DNA of 64,000 nt from CAVQJU01 sp963712905 (GTDB taxonomy: Bacteria > Acidobacteriota > Vicinamibacteria > Vicinamibacterales > CAVVIG01): contig CAVQJU010000020.1 in assembly GCA_963712905.1 (NCBI GenBank), positions 1-64,000 on the forward strand, given 5' to 3'. A program made the position numbers and the translations under genes. The notes beneath the pieces are model-generated. The model saw only the letters and a program-made list of their open reading frames with translations. It had not been told where the DNA came from and did not search any database. Below are positions 46,372 to 54,808 of this stretch, piece by piece. The stretch's first letter is position 1. Each line of letters starts with the position of its first letter.

Positions 46372-48018
46372 CTACAAGTCGGTCTTCGCGGCAATCGGCA
46401 TCCGCCATCCCGTGCCGAACGCACGATCGGTCACTTTCAGGCCAGGCGCGGCCTGCTTCCGCTTGAATTCGGCGCGGCCCACGAGGCCGAGGACGCGGCG
46501 GACGGTCGCGGCGTCGAATCCGGCCGCGACGATTGTCTCGGCCGGCTCGTGGTGCTCGATGTACCGCTGGAGGATGGCATCGAGGACGTCGTACGGCGGC
46601 AGCGAGTCCTGGTCGGTCTGGTTCGGGCGCAGCTCGGCGGACGGCGCCTTGGTCAGGATCGCGTCGGGTATCGCGGGGGCCGGGCGCGTGGCGTTCAGCC
46701 AGCGGGCGACACGGTACACCATTGTTTTCGGCACGTCCGCGATCACGGCGAGTCCGCCGGACATGTCGCCGTACAGCGTGCAGTACCCGACCGCCAGCTC
46801 CGACTTGTTGCCCGTGGTCAGCAGCAGCGATCCCTTCTTGTTCGAAATCGCCATCAGCAGGTTGCCGCGGAGACGCGCCTGGATGTTTTCTTCCGTCACG
46901 TCGCGCGGGGTTCCGCAGAAGGCGTCCGCGAGCGTCTGTTCCATCGCCTTCATCGCGGGCTCGATGGGCAGCGTCAGCGTGGCGATGCCGAGGCGTCCCG
47001 CGAGGTCGAGCGAATCGTCCACGCTGCCGGCGCTCGAATACGGCGACGGCATGAGGACGCCGAGCACATGGCCGGGGCCGACGGCTTCAGCGGCGATCGC
47101 GGCCGTGAGCGCCGAGTCCACGCCGCCGGAGAGCCCGAGGACGACCGACGAGAAGCCGCACTTGCGGACGTAGTCCCTGGTGCCGACCACGAGGGCGTCC
47201 CAGATGTCGGCCTCGACCGGGCGGTCCGGCGCCGGCTCGAGCAGCGTGCCCGCGTCGAGATCGACGATCACGACGTCGGTGGCGAAGGCGCGGCCGCGCG
47301 CGATGAGCGCGCCCGAGGCGTTGAACGCGGAGCTGCGGCCGTCGAAGACGAGGTCGTCGTTGCCACCGGCCTGGTTCACGTACAACACGGGCCGGTCGTG
47401 CTTGGCGGCCATGCTGCCGAGCATCTGATCGCGCAGGTGCGGCTTGCCGACCGAGAACGGCGACGCCGACAGGTTCACGATCGCGTCGGCGCCGGCGGCG
47501 AGCAGTTCCTGAATCGGATCGAAGTGGTAGCGCCGCCGCTTCCAGAAGTCGCGATCGTTCCACACGTCTTCGCAGATGCTGATGCCGAGCCGGCGGTCGC
47601 CGATCGTCAGCACCTGCGGTCCGCGGAACGGCTCGAAGTAGCGGTCTTCGTCGAAGACGTCGTACGTCGGCAGCAGCCCCTTGCGGAAGCGCGCGCCGAT
47701 TTGCCCGCCGCGCAGCAGGACGGCGGTGTTGTACAGCGGGCGCCCTTCGTCCGATTCGTTGGGCTCGGGCAGCCCGACGAGCACGGGCGGTCCGTCCTTG
47801 AGCGTCTCGGCGAGCGCGGCGAGCGCCGTCCAGCAGCGGCTCACGAACCCCGGGCTGAGCAGGAGATCGCGCGGCAGGTATCCCGCGAGCGCCAGCTCCG
47901 GCGTCACCGCCAGCCCCGCGCCGCCACGATGCGCCACCGCGGCGGCGTCCGCGATCAGCCGGGCGTTGCCCGTGATATCGCCGACCGTGGGATTGATCTG
48001 AAGGAGCGCGATCTTCAT
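46372..48018 (-). CDS. nadE: Glutamine-dependent NAD+ synthase
   Basis: 548 residues. N-terminal glutaminase of the nitrilase type with Glu (VTPELALAGY), Lys (FRKGLLPTYDVFDE) and Cys (LGISICEDVW), then synthetase domain with P-loop VVLGLSGGVDSAL, LLTTGNKSELAVGYCTLYGD and KAPSAELRPNQTDQDSLPPY. It makes NAD+ from deamido-NAD+, ATP and glutamine. It is divergent from waaF with an 18-base gap. Confidence 0.96.
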   Translation of the reverse strand: MKIALLQINPTVGDITGNARLIADAAAVAHRGGAGLAVTPELALAGYLPRDLLLSPGFVSRCWTALAALAETLKDGPPVLVGLPEPNESDEGRPLYNTAVLLRGGQIGARFRKGLLPTYDVFDEDRYFEPFRGPQVLTIGDRRLGISICEDVWNDRDFWKRRRYHFDPIQELLAAGADAIVNLSASPFSVGKPHLRDQMLGSMAAKHDRPVLYVNQAGGNDDLVFDGRSSAFNASGALIARGRAFATDVVIVDLDAGTLLEPAPDRPVEADIWDALVVGTRDYVRKCGFSSVVLGLSGGVDSALTAAIAAEAVGPGHVLGVLMPSPYSSAGSVDDSLDLAGRLGIATLTLPIEPAMKAMEQTLADAFCGTPRDVTEENIQARLRGNLLMAISNKKGSLLLTTGNKSELAVGYCTLYGDMSGGLAVIADVPKTMVYRVARWLNATRPAPAIPDAILTKAPSAELRPNQTDQDSLPPYDVLDAILQRYIEHHEPAETIVAAGFDAATVRRVLGLVGRAEFKRKQAAPGLKVTDRAFGTGWRMPIAAKTDL

Positions 48019-48036
48019 TGATACTATTAAACCACT

Positions 48037-49077
48037 GTGAAACGCCTCGTGGTCGTTGCGCCCAACTGGCTGGGCGATGCGGTGATGGCGCTGCCGGCCA
48101 TCGCCGACGTGCGCCGGGCCCGGCCGGATGCCTCGATTGCCGTGGCCGCGCGTCCCTCGGTTGCCCCGCTCTTCACGCTGACGCCCGAGATCGACGAGGT
48201 CGTCACGCTGACCGACGACCGGCCGTCGGCCCTCGTCGGCCGCGAAACCGCGCTACTCCTGCCGAACTCGTTTCAGTCGGCGCTGACCGCAAAGCGAGCA
48301 GGGGTGCCCGAACGCTGGGGTTACTCGACGGACTGGCGTGGCTTCCTGCTGACGCGCGCCGTCCCGCGCCCTCCGTCCGGCTTGCACCAGATCGAGTACT
48401 ACCAGCGGCTCGTTGCCGCCCTGGGCTTCCCGAACGGCCCCGCGGTGCCGCGCATCGACGCCACGCCCGTGCTTCGCGAAGCGGGCGCCGGCGCGCTGCG
48501 GAAGGCAGGGTGGGACGGGCGCACACCGGTCGTCGCGCTCGCGCCGGGGGCCGCCTTTGGATCGTCGAAGCGATGGGCGCCGGACGCGTTCGCGGACCTC
48601 GCGGCGGGGCTCGCCGACGAGGGTGTCGCGACAGTCCTCGTGGGGGCCTCCGCCGATCGCGCCACGGCCGCGGAGGTCCTGCAGGCCGGTAGCGGCCGGG
48701 TCAGATTCATCGATCTTGTGGGGCAGACCGACGTGCCCACGCTCGCCGGCGCCCTGACGAATTGCCGCGCGCTCGTCGCGAACGACTCGGGCGCCCTTCA
48801 TCTGGCCGCTGCCCTGGGAGTGAGCGTGACTGCCGTATATGGGCCCACCGACGAGCGCCGTACGGCGCCGGTGGCTCGTGGCCAGTGGCCAGTGGCCGGC
48901 GAGTCACCGATCACTGGTCACCGATCACTGACCACTGACCACCCCCCGCAGGTGACCGTGGTGACCAACCCCGTCTGGTGCCGGCCCTGCTGGCTGCGCG
49001 AGTGCCCGCTCGACCGCGAGTGCATGCAGGGGATTGCCGCGGCCCGCGTATTGAACGAGACCAGGCGGATGCTGTGA
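48037..49077 (+). CDS. waaF: ADP-heptose:LPS heptosyltransferase II
   Basis: 346 residues from GTG 48037. GT-B (GT9) motifs: VVVAPNWLGDAVMALPAI, ALAPGAAFGSSKRWAPDAFA, VANDSGALHLAAALGVSVTAVYGPTD, and the Cys-rich WCRPCWLRECPLDRECM. Between AVYGPTDERRTAPV and VTVVTNPVWC it has an extra stretch of about 24 residues encoded by short tandem repeats, which normal WaaF lacks. It adds heptose to the LPS inner core. Confidence 0.92.
   Translation: MKRLVVVAPNWLGDAVMALPAIADVRRARPDASIAVAARPSVAPLFTLTPEIDEVVTLTDDRPSALVGRETALLLPNSFQSALTAKRAGVPERWGYSTDWRGFLLTRAVPRPPSGLHQIEYYQRLVAALGFPNGPAVPRIDATPVLREAGAGALRKAGWDGRTPVVALAPGAAFGSSKRWAPDAFADLAAGLADEGVATVLVGASADRATAAEVLQAGSGRVRFIDLVGQTDVPTLAGALTNCRALVANDSGALHLAAALGVSVTAVYGPTDERRTAPVARGQWPVAGESPITGHRSLTTDHPPQVTVVTNPVWCRPCWLRECPLDRECMQGIAAARVLNETRRML
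48873..48941 (+). repeat. Heptanucleotide repeats inside waaF
   Basis: GTGGCCA-type units (48879-48898), two CACCGATCACTG-type units and ACTGACC units (48927-48941) lie in-frame in waaF without stop codons. The 7-bp period matches the intergenic arrays at 38.25 and 50.77 kb, suggesting slippage or insertion into a tolerant loop. Confidence 0.7.
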
Positions 49078-49673
49078 CCAATCCCGACCAGCGGCAGGAA
49101 CGCGCCCCCCGGCGCGCGGTGTTTCTCGATCGCGACGGCACCATCATCGAAGAAGTCGGATACCTCGACCGCGCTGAACGCGTCGCATTGTATCCATGGA
49201 GTACCGACGCCATCCGCGCCTTCAATCGCGCCGGTTTCGTCGTCGTGATGGTCACGAACCAGTCGGGGATCGCGCGCGGCTTCTTCACAGAGGCAGTCGT
49301 GGACGAGGTGCACCAGCACATGGCGGCGATCCTCGCCGAAGGCGGCGCGCACATCGACGCCTATTACTATTGTCCGCACCACCCGGACGGCAAGGTGGAG
49401 GGCTATGCGCGAGCCTGTGATTGCCGGAAGCCCGGCCGCGGGCTCGTCGATCGCGCCGTGCGCGAGCTCGGCGTGGATCCTGCGTCGTCGTTCGTCGTCG
49501 GCGACCGCTGGTTCGATGTTGGGCTTGCCCGACGCGTCGGTGCCGAAGCCGTGCTGGTGAGGACCGGATACGGCCTGTCGGAAGAGCACAATCCGCCGGA
49601 CGGTCTCACCGCCGACGCCGTCGTGGACAATTTGATTGCCGCCGCTACCTGGATACTCGGCCGATGCTCATAG
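49074..49673 (+). CDS. gmhB: D-glycero-beta-D-manno-heptose-1,7-bisphosphate 7-phosphatase
   Basis: 199 residues from GTG 49074, overlapping the waaF stop. HAD motifs VFLDRDGTIIEE and VMVTNQSGIARGFF, zinc-binding YYCPHHPDG and CDCRKPGRG, and VGDRWFDVGLA. It removes the 7-phosphate in ADP-heptose synthesis. Confidence 0.93.
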   Translation: MTNPDQRQERAPRRAVFLDRDGTIIEEVGYLDRAERVALYPWSTDAIRAFNRAGFVVVMVTNQSGIARGFFTEAVVDEVHQHMAAILAEGGAHIDAYYYCPHHPDGKVEGYARACDCRKPGRGLVDRAVRELGVDPASSFVVGDRWFDVGLARRVGAEAVLVRTGYGLSEEHNPPDGLTADAVVDNLIAAATWILGRCS

Positions 49674-50785
49674 CCCGCTCCGTTCACCCGTTGCCCGGCG
49701 AAGCCGAGCGCAAGGAACGTCTGCTCGCGCTCATCGACGGGTTCAGCAGCCGCCGGGTGCTGATCGTCGGCGACCTCATCGCCGACGAGTTCATCTACGG
49801 CGAGGTCGCCCGCGTGTCGCGCGAGGCGCCCGTGCTGATCCTCAAGTACGACGCGACCGAGATGGTGGCCGGAGGCGCGGGCAACGCGGCCAACAACGTT
49901 GCCGCGCTGGGCGGCCGCGCCCGCCTCGCCGGGCTGGTGGGCGCCGACCCGGAAGGGCGCCGGCTTCTTGCGAGTTTTGCCCGCGGCGTCGAGCGCGGCC
50001 AGATCGTGCGTTCCCGCGCTTACCCGACGCCGGTCAAGACGCGCATCCTCGCCGGCGGAGTCCATGCCGCGCGGCAGCAGGTCGTGCGCATCGACCGCGA
50101 AACAGGCTGGCCGCTGACCCCTGACGTGAGCCGCGCTTTCGCGAAGAAGGTGGCCGCGCTGGCCGACTCGTGCGACGCGGTCGTGCTGTCCGACTACGGG
50201 TCGGGTCTCGTCACGCCGTTCCTCGCCGACGCCGTCCGGAAGGCCGTCTTCCGCAGGCACAGGCGCCGCCCCGTTCCGGTGCTCGTCGATTCGCGGCACC
50301 GGCTGTCGGATTATCACGGGCTGACGCTCTGCACGCCGAACGAGGCGGAGGTCGAGCAGTTGCTCGGCGTCTCCATCGACGACGATCTCGAGGTCCTCGA
50401 GCGCGCCGGCCGCCTGATGCTCCGGCGTTCGCGCATGGAGGCCGTGCTGGTCACCCGCGGCAGCCGGGGCATGGCGCTGTTCCAGCCCAGGCAGCCGACC
50501 GTGCACATTCCGATCTTCGGCCCGGACGAAGTCACCGACGTCACCGGCGCCGGCGACACGGTCATCGCGGCCTGCGCGCTGGCGCTGGCGGCGGGCGCGT
50601 CGTTCTACGAAGCCGCGCGCCTCGCCAACTATGCCGGCGGGCTCGTCGTGATGAAGCGCGGCACCGCCACCATCTCTGCGCGCGAGCTCGGCGATGCCGT
50701 GACAAGCGATCACGACACGTCGTCCGAGAACTGGTCGCAGGAGGGGCCGCCTCAGGGGAGGCGGAACCCGGAACGTAGAACGTAG
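49664..50785 (+). CDS. D-glycero-beta-D-manno-heptose-7-phosphate kinase (HldE1/RfaE1)
   Basis: 373 residues from ATG 49664, overlapping gmhB by ten bases. PfkB-type kinase: VLIVGDLIADEFIYGEVARV, EMVAGGAGNAANNVAALGG, VVLSDYGSGL, CTPNEAEVEQLLG and the DVTGAGDTVIAACALALAAG anion hole. The C-terminal 30 residues run into a 7-bp repeat and look non-conserved. Together with the next gene it is the split form of HldE. Confidence 0.92.
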   Translation: MLIARSVHPLPGEAERKERLLALIDGFSSRRVLIVGDLIADEFIYGEVARVSREAPVLILKYDATEMVAGGAGNAANNVAALGGRARLAGLVGADPEGRRLLASFARGVERGQIVRSRAYPTPVKTRILAGGVHAARQQVVRIDRETGWPLTPDVSRAFAKKVAALADSCDAVVLSDYGSGLVTPFLADAVRKAVFRRHRRRPVPVLVDSRHRLSDYHGLTLCTPNEAEVEQLLGVSIDDDLEVLERAGRLMLRRSRMEAVLVTRGSRGMALFQPRQPTVHIPIFGPDEVTDVTGAGDTVIAACALALAAGASFYEAARLANYAGGLVVMKRGTATISARELGDAVTSDHDTSSENWSQEGPPQGRRNPERRT

Positions 50786-50791
50786 AACGCA
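50771..50791 (+). repeat. Heptanucleotide repeat GAACGTA x 3
   Basis: GAACGTA, GAACGTA, GAACGCA span the end of the kinase gene and its gap to the nucleotidyltransferase gene. Same 7-bp period as the arrays at 38.25 and 48.9 kb. Confidence 0.7.
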
Positions 50792-50793
50792 GA

Positions 50794-51264
50794 ATGGGAG
50801 AGATCCTGTCGAGGAACCAGCTGGCCGAAGCCGTCGCGCGCGAGCGCGCCGAGGGGCGCACGATCGCGCTGGCCAACGGCTGCTTCGACCTGCTCCATGT
50901 CGGCCACGTGCGCTATCTGCAGGCGTCCGCGAAGGAAGCCGACCGCCTCGTGGTCGCGGTGAACGACGATGCCTCGGCGAGAGTGCTCAAGGGGCCCGGC
51001 CGGCCGATCAACCTCGGCGTCGACCGGGCCGAGCTCGTCGCGGGGCTGCGCGGCGTGGACTACGTCGTCCTTTTCAGCGAGACGACGGTGGAACCGCTGC
51101 TGCGGCTGGTGAAGCCGGACGTGCACTGCAAGGGCACCGATTACACGGTCGACACCGTGCCCGAGCGCGCCGTCGTCTCGGCCTACGGCGGACGCACGGC
51201 CATCGTCGGCGACGCCAAAGAGCACTCCACCCGGGAACTCGTCGCACGGCTGACGCGTGGCTGA
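50794..51264 (+). CDS. D-glycero-beta-D-manno-heptose-1-phosphate adenylyltransferase (HldE2/RfaE2)
   Basis: 156 residues. Cytidylyltransferase-type HxGH site in LANGCFDLLHVGHVRYL, then VAVNDDASARVLKGPGRP and late STREL. It adenylylates heptose 1-phosphate to ADP-heptose. It is stand-alone, eight bases after the kinase gene; waaC overlaps its end. Confidence 0.93.
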   Translation: MGEILSRNQLAEAVARERAEGRTIALANGCFDLLHVGHVRYLQASAKEADRLVVAVNDDASARVLKGPGRPINLGVDRAELVAGLRGVDYVVLFSETTVEPLLRLVKPDVHCKGTDYTVDTVPERAVVSAYGGRTAIVGDAKEHSTRELVARLTRG

Positions 51265-52312
51265 CAGCGCGCCGGCCAACCCAGTTTCAGGCGTCAGCAG
51301 AGTGCTCATCGTCAAGCTCGGCGCGCTTGGCGACATCGTGCACGCGATTCCCGTCGCGGCAGCCCTGCGCCGCACGTTTCCGTCGGTCCACATCGACTGG
51401 CTCGTCAGCGCGAAGCATCGCGAGATCCTGGACCTCGTGCCGGCAATCGATCGCCGGCTGGTCATCAACGATCGCGGCGCGGGCGTCTTCGCGGCGATTC
51501 GCGAGCTGCGCCGCGGGCGATACGACGTCGCGCTCGATCTGCAGGGGCTCGTGAAGTCCGCCATCTTTGCCCGCGGTTCCGGCGCTGCGCGCGTGATCGG
51601 GTTTGCGTCGCGCTACCTGCGTGAGCCGCTGGCGCGTGCGTTCTACACCGAGGTGCACGATCCGGGCGGCGGCGGCATGTACCATCCGGACGAGGCGCAC
51701 GTCGTGTGGACGAACCTCGGTATGCTTGCGCCGCTCGGGATCCGCGTTGACGCACCGGAGTTCCCGATCGATCGCGTCGAGTCCGCGGCCGCCAGGGACG
51801 TCGCCGCGCGGACGGGAGGGCGGTACGCGGTGATCAACCCCGGCGCGGCGTGGCCGACCAAGCGGTGGAAGCCGTCGCGCCTGGCTGCTATCGCCGCCGC
51901 GCTTCGGGACGAACACTCGCTGCCTTCGATCGTCGTCTGGGGGCCGGGGGAGGAATCGCTCGCCCGCGAGGTTGTTGCAGCGTCCGCCGGAGCCGCGATC
52001 CTGTCGCCCCCCACGTCCGTCGCCGATCTTGCCGAGATCTCGCGCGGCGCCGCGTTGTTCGTGTCCGGCGATACCGGGCCCGCGCACATCGCCGCCGCCG
52101 TCGGCACCCCGATTGTCGGGATCTATGGCCCCACTCGCCCGGCGCGCAACGGACCGTGGTCGCCCGACGACGTGACCGTGTCGCGCGACGGCGTCTGCCA
52201 GTGCCACCACCTGCGGCGCTGCAGGCTCGAGACGATGTGCCTGGATGACATTCAGGTTGACGAGGTGCACGCGGCGGTTGAGCGCCGTCTGGCCGGAGCG
52301 CGGCGTGCCTGA
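51257..52312 (+). CDS. waaC: LPS heptosyltransferase I
   Basis: 351 residues from GTG 51257. RVLIVKLGALGDIVHAIPVA, VALDLQGLVKSAIFARGSGA, VINPGAAWPTKRWKP and LFVSGDTGPAHIAAAVGTPIVGIYGPT identify GT9 heptosyltransferase I. It transfers the first heptose to Kdo. The Cys-rich tail (CQCHHLRRCRLETMC) is shared with WaaF. Confidence 0.92.
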   Translation: MADSAPANPVSGVSRVLIVKLGALGDIVHAIPVAAALRRTFPSVHIDWLVSAKHREILDLVPAIDRRLVINDRGAGVFAAIRELRRGRYDVALDLQGLVKSAIFARGSGAARVIGFASRYLREPLARAFYTEVHDPGGGGMYHPDEAHVVWTNLGMLAPLGIRVDAPEFPIDRVESAAARDVAARTGGRYAVINPGAAWPTKRWKPSRLAAIAAALRDEHSLPSIVVWGPGEESLAREVVAASAGAAILSPPTSVADLAEISRGAALFVSGDTGPAHIAAAVGTPIVGIYGPTRPARNGPWSPDDVTVSRDGVCQCHHLRRCRLETMCLDDIQVDEVHAAVERRLAGARRA

Positions 52313-52859
52313 GGTCGAGCCGGCGTCGAGCTCCCGGCGGGGACCAGTGCAGATCATCGCGCGCCTGCGCGTGGCGCTCGGGTTCACGTGCGGCGTGTTC
52401 GTGCTCTGGCTGGCGACGCCGACGCGGACGACGATCGCCGCGGGCCTGGCGGTGGCGGTCGTGGGGGAGGCGTTCCGGTTCTGGGCCGCCGGTCATCTCA
52501 ACAAGTCGCGCGAGGTGACGCGGTCCGGGCCGTACCGGTTCGTGGCGCACCCTCTCTACGTCGGGTCGTCGGTGATTGGCGCGGGCCTGGCGGTCGCGTC
52601 CGGGAGCGTCGCCGTCGCGGTGATCGTGGCGGCGTATCTGGCCATCACGCTGACGGCGGCCATCCGCAGCGAGGAGGCGTTTCTGCGGCGGACGTTCGGT
52701 GACGACTACGACGCCTACAAGCGCACGGGCATCGTCGATACCGCCCAGAGGTTCAGCCTGGCCCGCGCGCTCGCCAACCGCGAGCATCGCGCCGTGGCGG
52801 GCCTCCTGGCGGCCTTGTTGTTGATGGCCTGGAAGGCGACGTATAATGGAGCGTTCTAG
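52305..52859 (+). CDS. Isoprenylcysteine methyltransferase/PEMT-family membrane protein
   Basis: 184 residues from GTG 52305, overlapping waaC by eight bases. Three to four membrane helices and the family signature VTRSGPYRFVAHPLYVGSS followed by EEAFLRRTFGDDYDAYKRT. Bacterial members methylate small or lipid substrates; this one is at the end of the heptose operon, so an envelope lipid target is possible. Confidence 0.8.
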   Translation: MPEVEPASSSRRGPVQIIARLRVALGFTCGVFVLWLATPTRTTIAAGLAVAVVGEAFRFWAAGHLNKSREVTRSGPYRFVAHPLYVGSSVIGAGLAVASGSVAVAVIVAAYLAITLTAAIRSEEAFLRRTFGDDYDAYKRTGIVDTAQRFSLARALANREHRAVAGLLAALLLMAWKATYNGAF

Positions 52860-52883
52860 GGGACAGCCGGAGCCCGTTCAGGC

Positions 52884-52955
52884 GGGCGGTTAGCTCAGTG
52901 GTAGAGCACCGGCTTTACACGCCGGCTGTCACAGGTTCGAATCCTGTACCGCCCA
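52884..52955 (+). tRNA. tRNA-Val (anticodon TAC)
   Basis: GGGCGGT/ACCGCCC acceptor, D arm TAGCTCAGTGGTAGAGC, anticodon stem CCGGC/GCCGG around TTTACAC (TAC), T arm ACAGGTTCGAATCCTGT. No encoded CCA. Confidence 0.95.
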
Positions 52956-53006
52956 CTAGGAAGAAAGTCGAACGTTTGAAAGTCGGCAAGTAGAGAAGTT
53001 CAGTTT

Positions 53007-53083
53007 GGGGTCGTAGTTCAGTTGGTTAGAACGCTGCCCTGTCACGGCAGAGGCCGCGGGTTCGAGTCCCGTCGACCCCGCCA
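53007..53083 (+). tRNA. tRNA-Asp (anticodon GTC)
   Basis: GGGGTCG/CGACCCC acceptor, anticodon stem CTGCC/GGCAG around CTGTCAC (GTC), T arm CGGGTTCGAGTCCCG, discriminator G and encoded CCA (53081-53083). Confidence 0.95.
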
Positions 53084-53150
53084 ACTTTCAGCTTTTCACA
53101 CACATCCACTTCAGACTCGGTGACAGGGTCTGAAGTGTCTTCGCCCGCCG

Positions 53151-53198
53151 GGACCCCTCGGACCCCTCGGACCTTTGCCTGGACCTTTTGGACCTTTT
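53151..53198. repeat. Tandem 9-bp repeat (GGACCCCTC/GGACCTTTT)
   Basis: Five units beginning GGACC, nine bases long except one of twelve, lie upstream of the DUF2934 gene. The unit family is the same as in the array at 53620-53709. Confidence 0.85.
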
Positions 53199-53310
53199 GT
53201 AACGAATCTCTTGGTGGCGTCACCATCTCTCGACGTCGAAGTCACCGCGTAGGGCGACGGGGCAGACTTTCATCGCCGCGACGCACGACGTTGAGCGGAA
53301 GGGTACTCGA

Positions 53311-53592
53311 ATGAGTTGGTCATTTCCGACAACACAGCACGGTTCAGATTTTGCACCCGCGACATCCGCCATGGACACGCGCGCCCCCCGAACGCACTTA
53401 TCTCTCTGGCGTCAGGCCGTTGGATCCGACGTGCCGCCGCTGCCGGTCCGTCATGAGGAAATCGCGGCCCTCGCGTACGCGAAATATCTGAATCGGCGCG
53501 ATTGGCGCGGCGCGGTTGACCACTGGCTCGAGGCCGAACGTGAATTGCGGTGCGAGAAGGTCGCCCGCATCGCCACGGACACCGATCGCTAG
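53311..53592 (+). CDS. DUF2934 domain small protein
   Basis: 93 residues. The C-terminal half, EEIAALAYAKYLNRRDWRG, then DHWLEAERELR, is the DUF2934 pattern (short helical domain of unknown role). The N-terminal 45 residues are not conserved. It is flanked on both sides by related 9-bp repeat arrays. Confidence 0.7.
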   Translation: MSWSFPTTQHGSDFAPATSAMDTRAPRTHLSLWRQAVGSDVPPLPVRHEEIAALAYAKYLNRRDWRGAVDHWLEAERELRCEKVARIATDTDR

Positions 53593-53619
53593 CTCCGGCC
53601 GCGATCGTGGATGCCCCTC

Positions 53620-53709
53620 GGACCTTTCGGATCCGTAGGACCTTTCGGACCCCTTGGACCTTTCGGACCTCTCGGACCTTTGGGACCCCTCGGACCTTTC
53701 GGACCCGTT
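53620..53709. repeat. Tandem 9-bp repeat, ten units of GGACCTTTC type
   Basis: Ten contiguous 9-base units (GGACCTTTC with variants GGACCCCTC, GGATCCGTA and others) end exactly at the stop codon of the LLM oxidoreductase gene. Read on the minus strand the array spells GPK/GPR triplets, but that frame has no gene support. Confidence 0.9.
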
Positions 53710-54787
53710 ACTGTCCCTGAAACGTGAACGCGCCGGCCGTGTAACCCGCCTTGTCGAGCAATTCCTGCACGAGCGGCTGGACCTTCGTTCCGTACAGCTC
53801 GATGCTCTTCATCATCAGGTCGTGGGGAAGCGTGCCGTTGCTGAACTTCATGTCGAAGCGCGTCAGGCCGAGCGCCTGAATCGTCGCCGCAATCTTCTTC
53901 GCCACGGTCTCCGGAGAGCCGACGCAAATCGCGCCGTCGGGGCCGGCCCCGTGGTCGAACTGCGCGCGCGTGATGGGCGCCCATCCCCGCTCCGAGCCAA
54001 TCTGCGTCATCAGCGCCTTGTGGTGGGGCCACAGCTCCTCTTGCGCCTGCTCGTCGGTGGCGGCCACGTGGCCGGGCGAGTGCGCGCCGATCGGCAGCAC
54101 CTCGTGGTTGAAGTGCGTCAAAGCGCGGTGAAAGAGATCGACGTATGGCGCGAACCGTTTCGGGTCGCCACCGATGATGGCGAGCATGAGCGGAAGATTG
54201 TGGCGCGCCGCCCGGACGACCGACTCCGGCGTCCCGCCGACGCCGACCCAGGTCTTCAACTTCCCGCCGTGTTCGATCGGCGGGTACACGATCTGATCGC
54301 GCAGCGGCGTCCGCGTGTTGCCTGACCAGGTCACCGGCTTCCCGGCCAGCACCGCGACAAACAGGTCGAGCTTCTCCTCGAACAGCGTCTCGTAATCCGC
54401 CATGTCGAACCCGAAGAGCGGAAACGACTCGGTGAAGGAGCCGCGGCCGACGATCACCTCGGCGCGCCCGTTCGACAGGGCGTTCAGCGTCGAGAACCGC
54501 TGGTAGACCCGAATCGGGTCGTCCGAGTTGAGCACGGTCACCGCCGACCCGAGATGAATCTGCGAAGTCTTCGCCGCGATGGCCGCCAGGACGACTTCCG
54601 GCGCCGAGACGGCGAAGTCCTTCCGATGGTGTTCCCCCACGCCGAAAAATCTGAGCCCGACCTGATCGGCCAGGACGGCCTGTGTGACGACATCCCGCAT
54701 CGTGTGCGCGTGGGAGTGCGGCTGGCCGTTCGCGTCGAGGGTGACGTCGCCGAAGGTATCGAGCCCGAGTTCAATCGCATCCGCCAT
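53708..54787 (-). CDS. LLM-class flavin-dependent oxidoreductase
   Basis: 359 residues from ATG 54787. Luciferase-like TIM barrel: GVGEHHRKDFAVSAPEVVLA, TSQIHLGSAVTVLNSDDPIR, VIVGRGSFTESFPLFG, TWVGVGGTPESVVRAARH, and AICVGSPETVAKKI. It binds FMN (or F420) and oxidises an unknown small molecule. The TAA stop merges into the 9-bp repeat array. It is divergent from the MBL gene with a 21-base gap. Confidence 0.88.
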   Translation of the reverse strand: MADAIELGLDTFGDVTLDANGQPHSHAHTMRDVVTQAVLADQVGLRFFGVGEHHRKDFAVSAPEVVLAAIAAKTSQIHLGSAVTVLNSDDPIRVYQRFSTLNALSNGRAEVIVGRGSFTESFPLFGFDMADYETLFEEKLDLFVAVLAGKPVTWSGNTRTPLRDQIVYPPIEHGGKLKTWVGVGGTPESVVRAARHNLPLMLAIIGGDPKRFAPYVDLFHRALTHFNHEVLPIGAHSPGHVAATDEQAQEELWPHHKALMTQIGSERGWAPITRAQFDHGAGPDGAICVGSPETVAKKIAATIQALGLTRFDMKFSNGTLPHDLMMKSIELYGTKVQPLVQELLDKAGYTAGAFTFQGQ

Positions 54788-54808
54788 CCTCCGAGTGTAC
54801 AATGCCGC

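Noticed and set aside
46357..48021. 554-codon plus-strand open frame over nadE
   Set aside because: nadE has all catalytic motifs; the plus frame is a codon-bias shadow.
53151..53709. CRISPR array around the DUF2934 gene
   Set aside because: Units are contiguous 9-mers with no spacers.
53589..54032. Collagen-like GPK/GPR reading of the 9-bp array
   Set aside because: The frame starts inside the LLM gene out of frame and exists only because a 9-bp repeat without stops is open.
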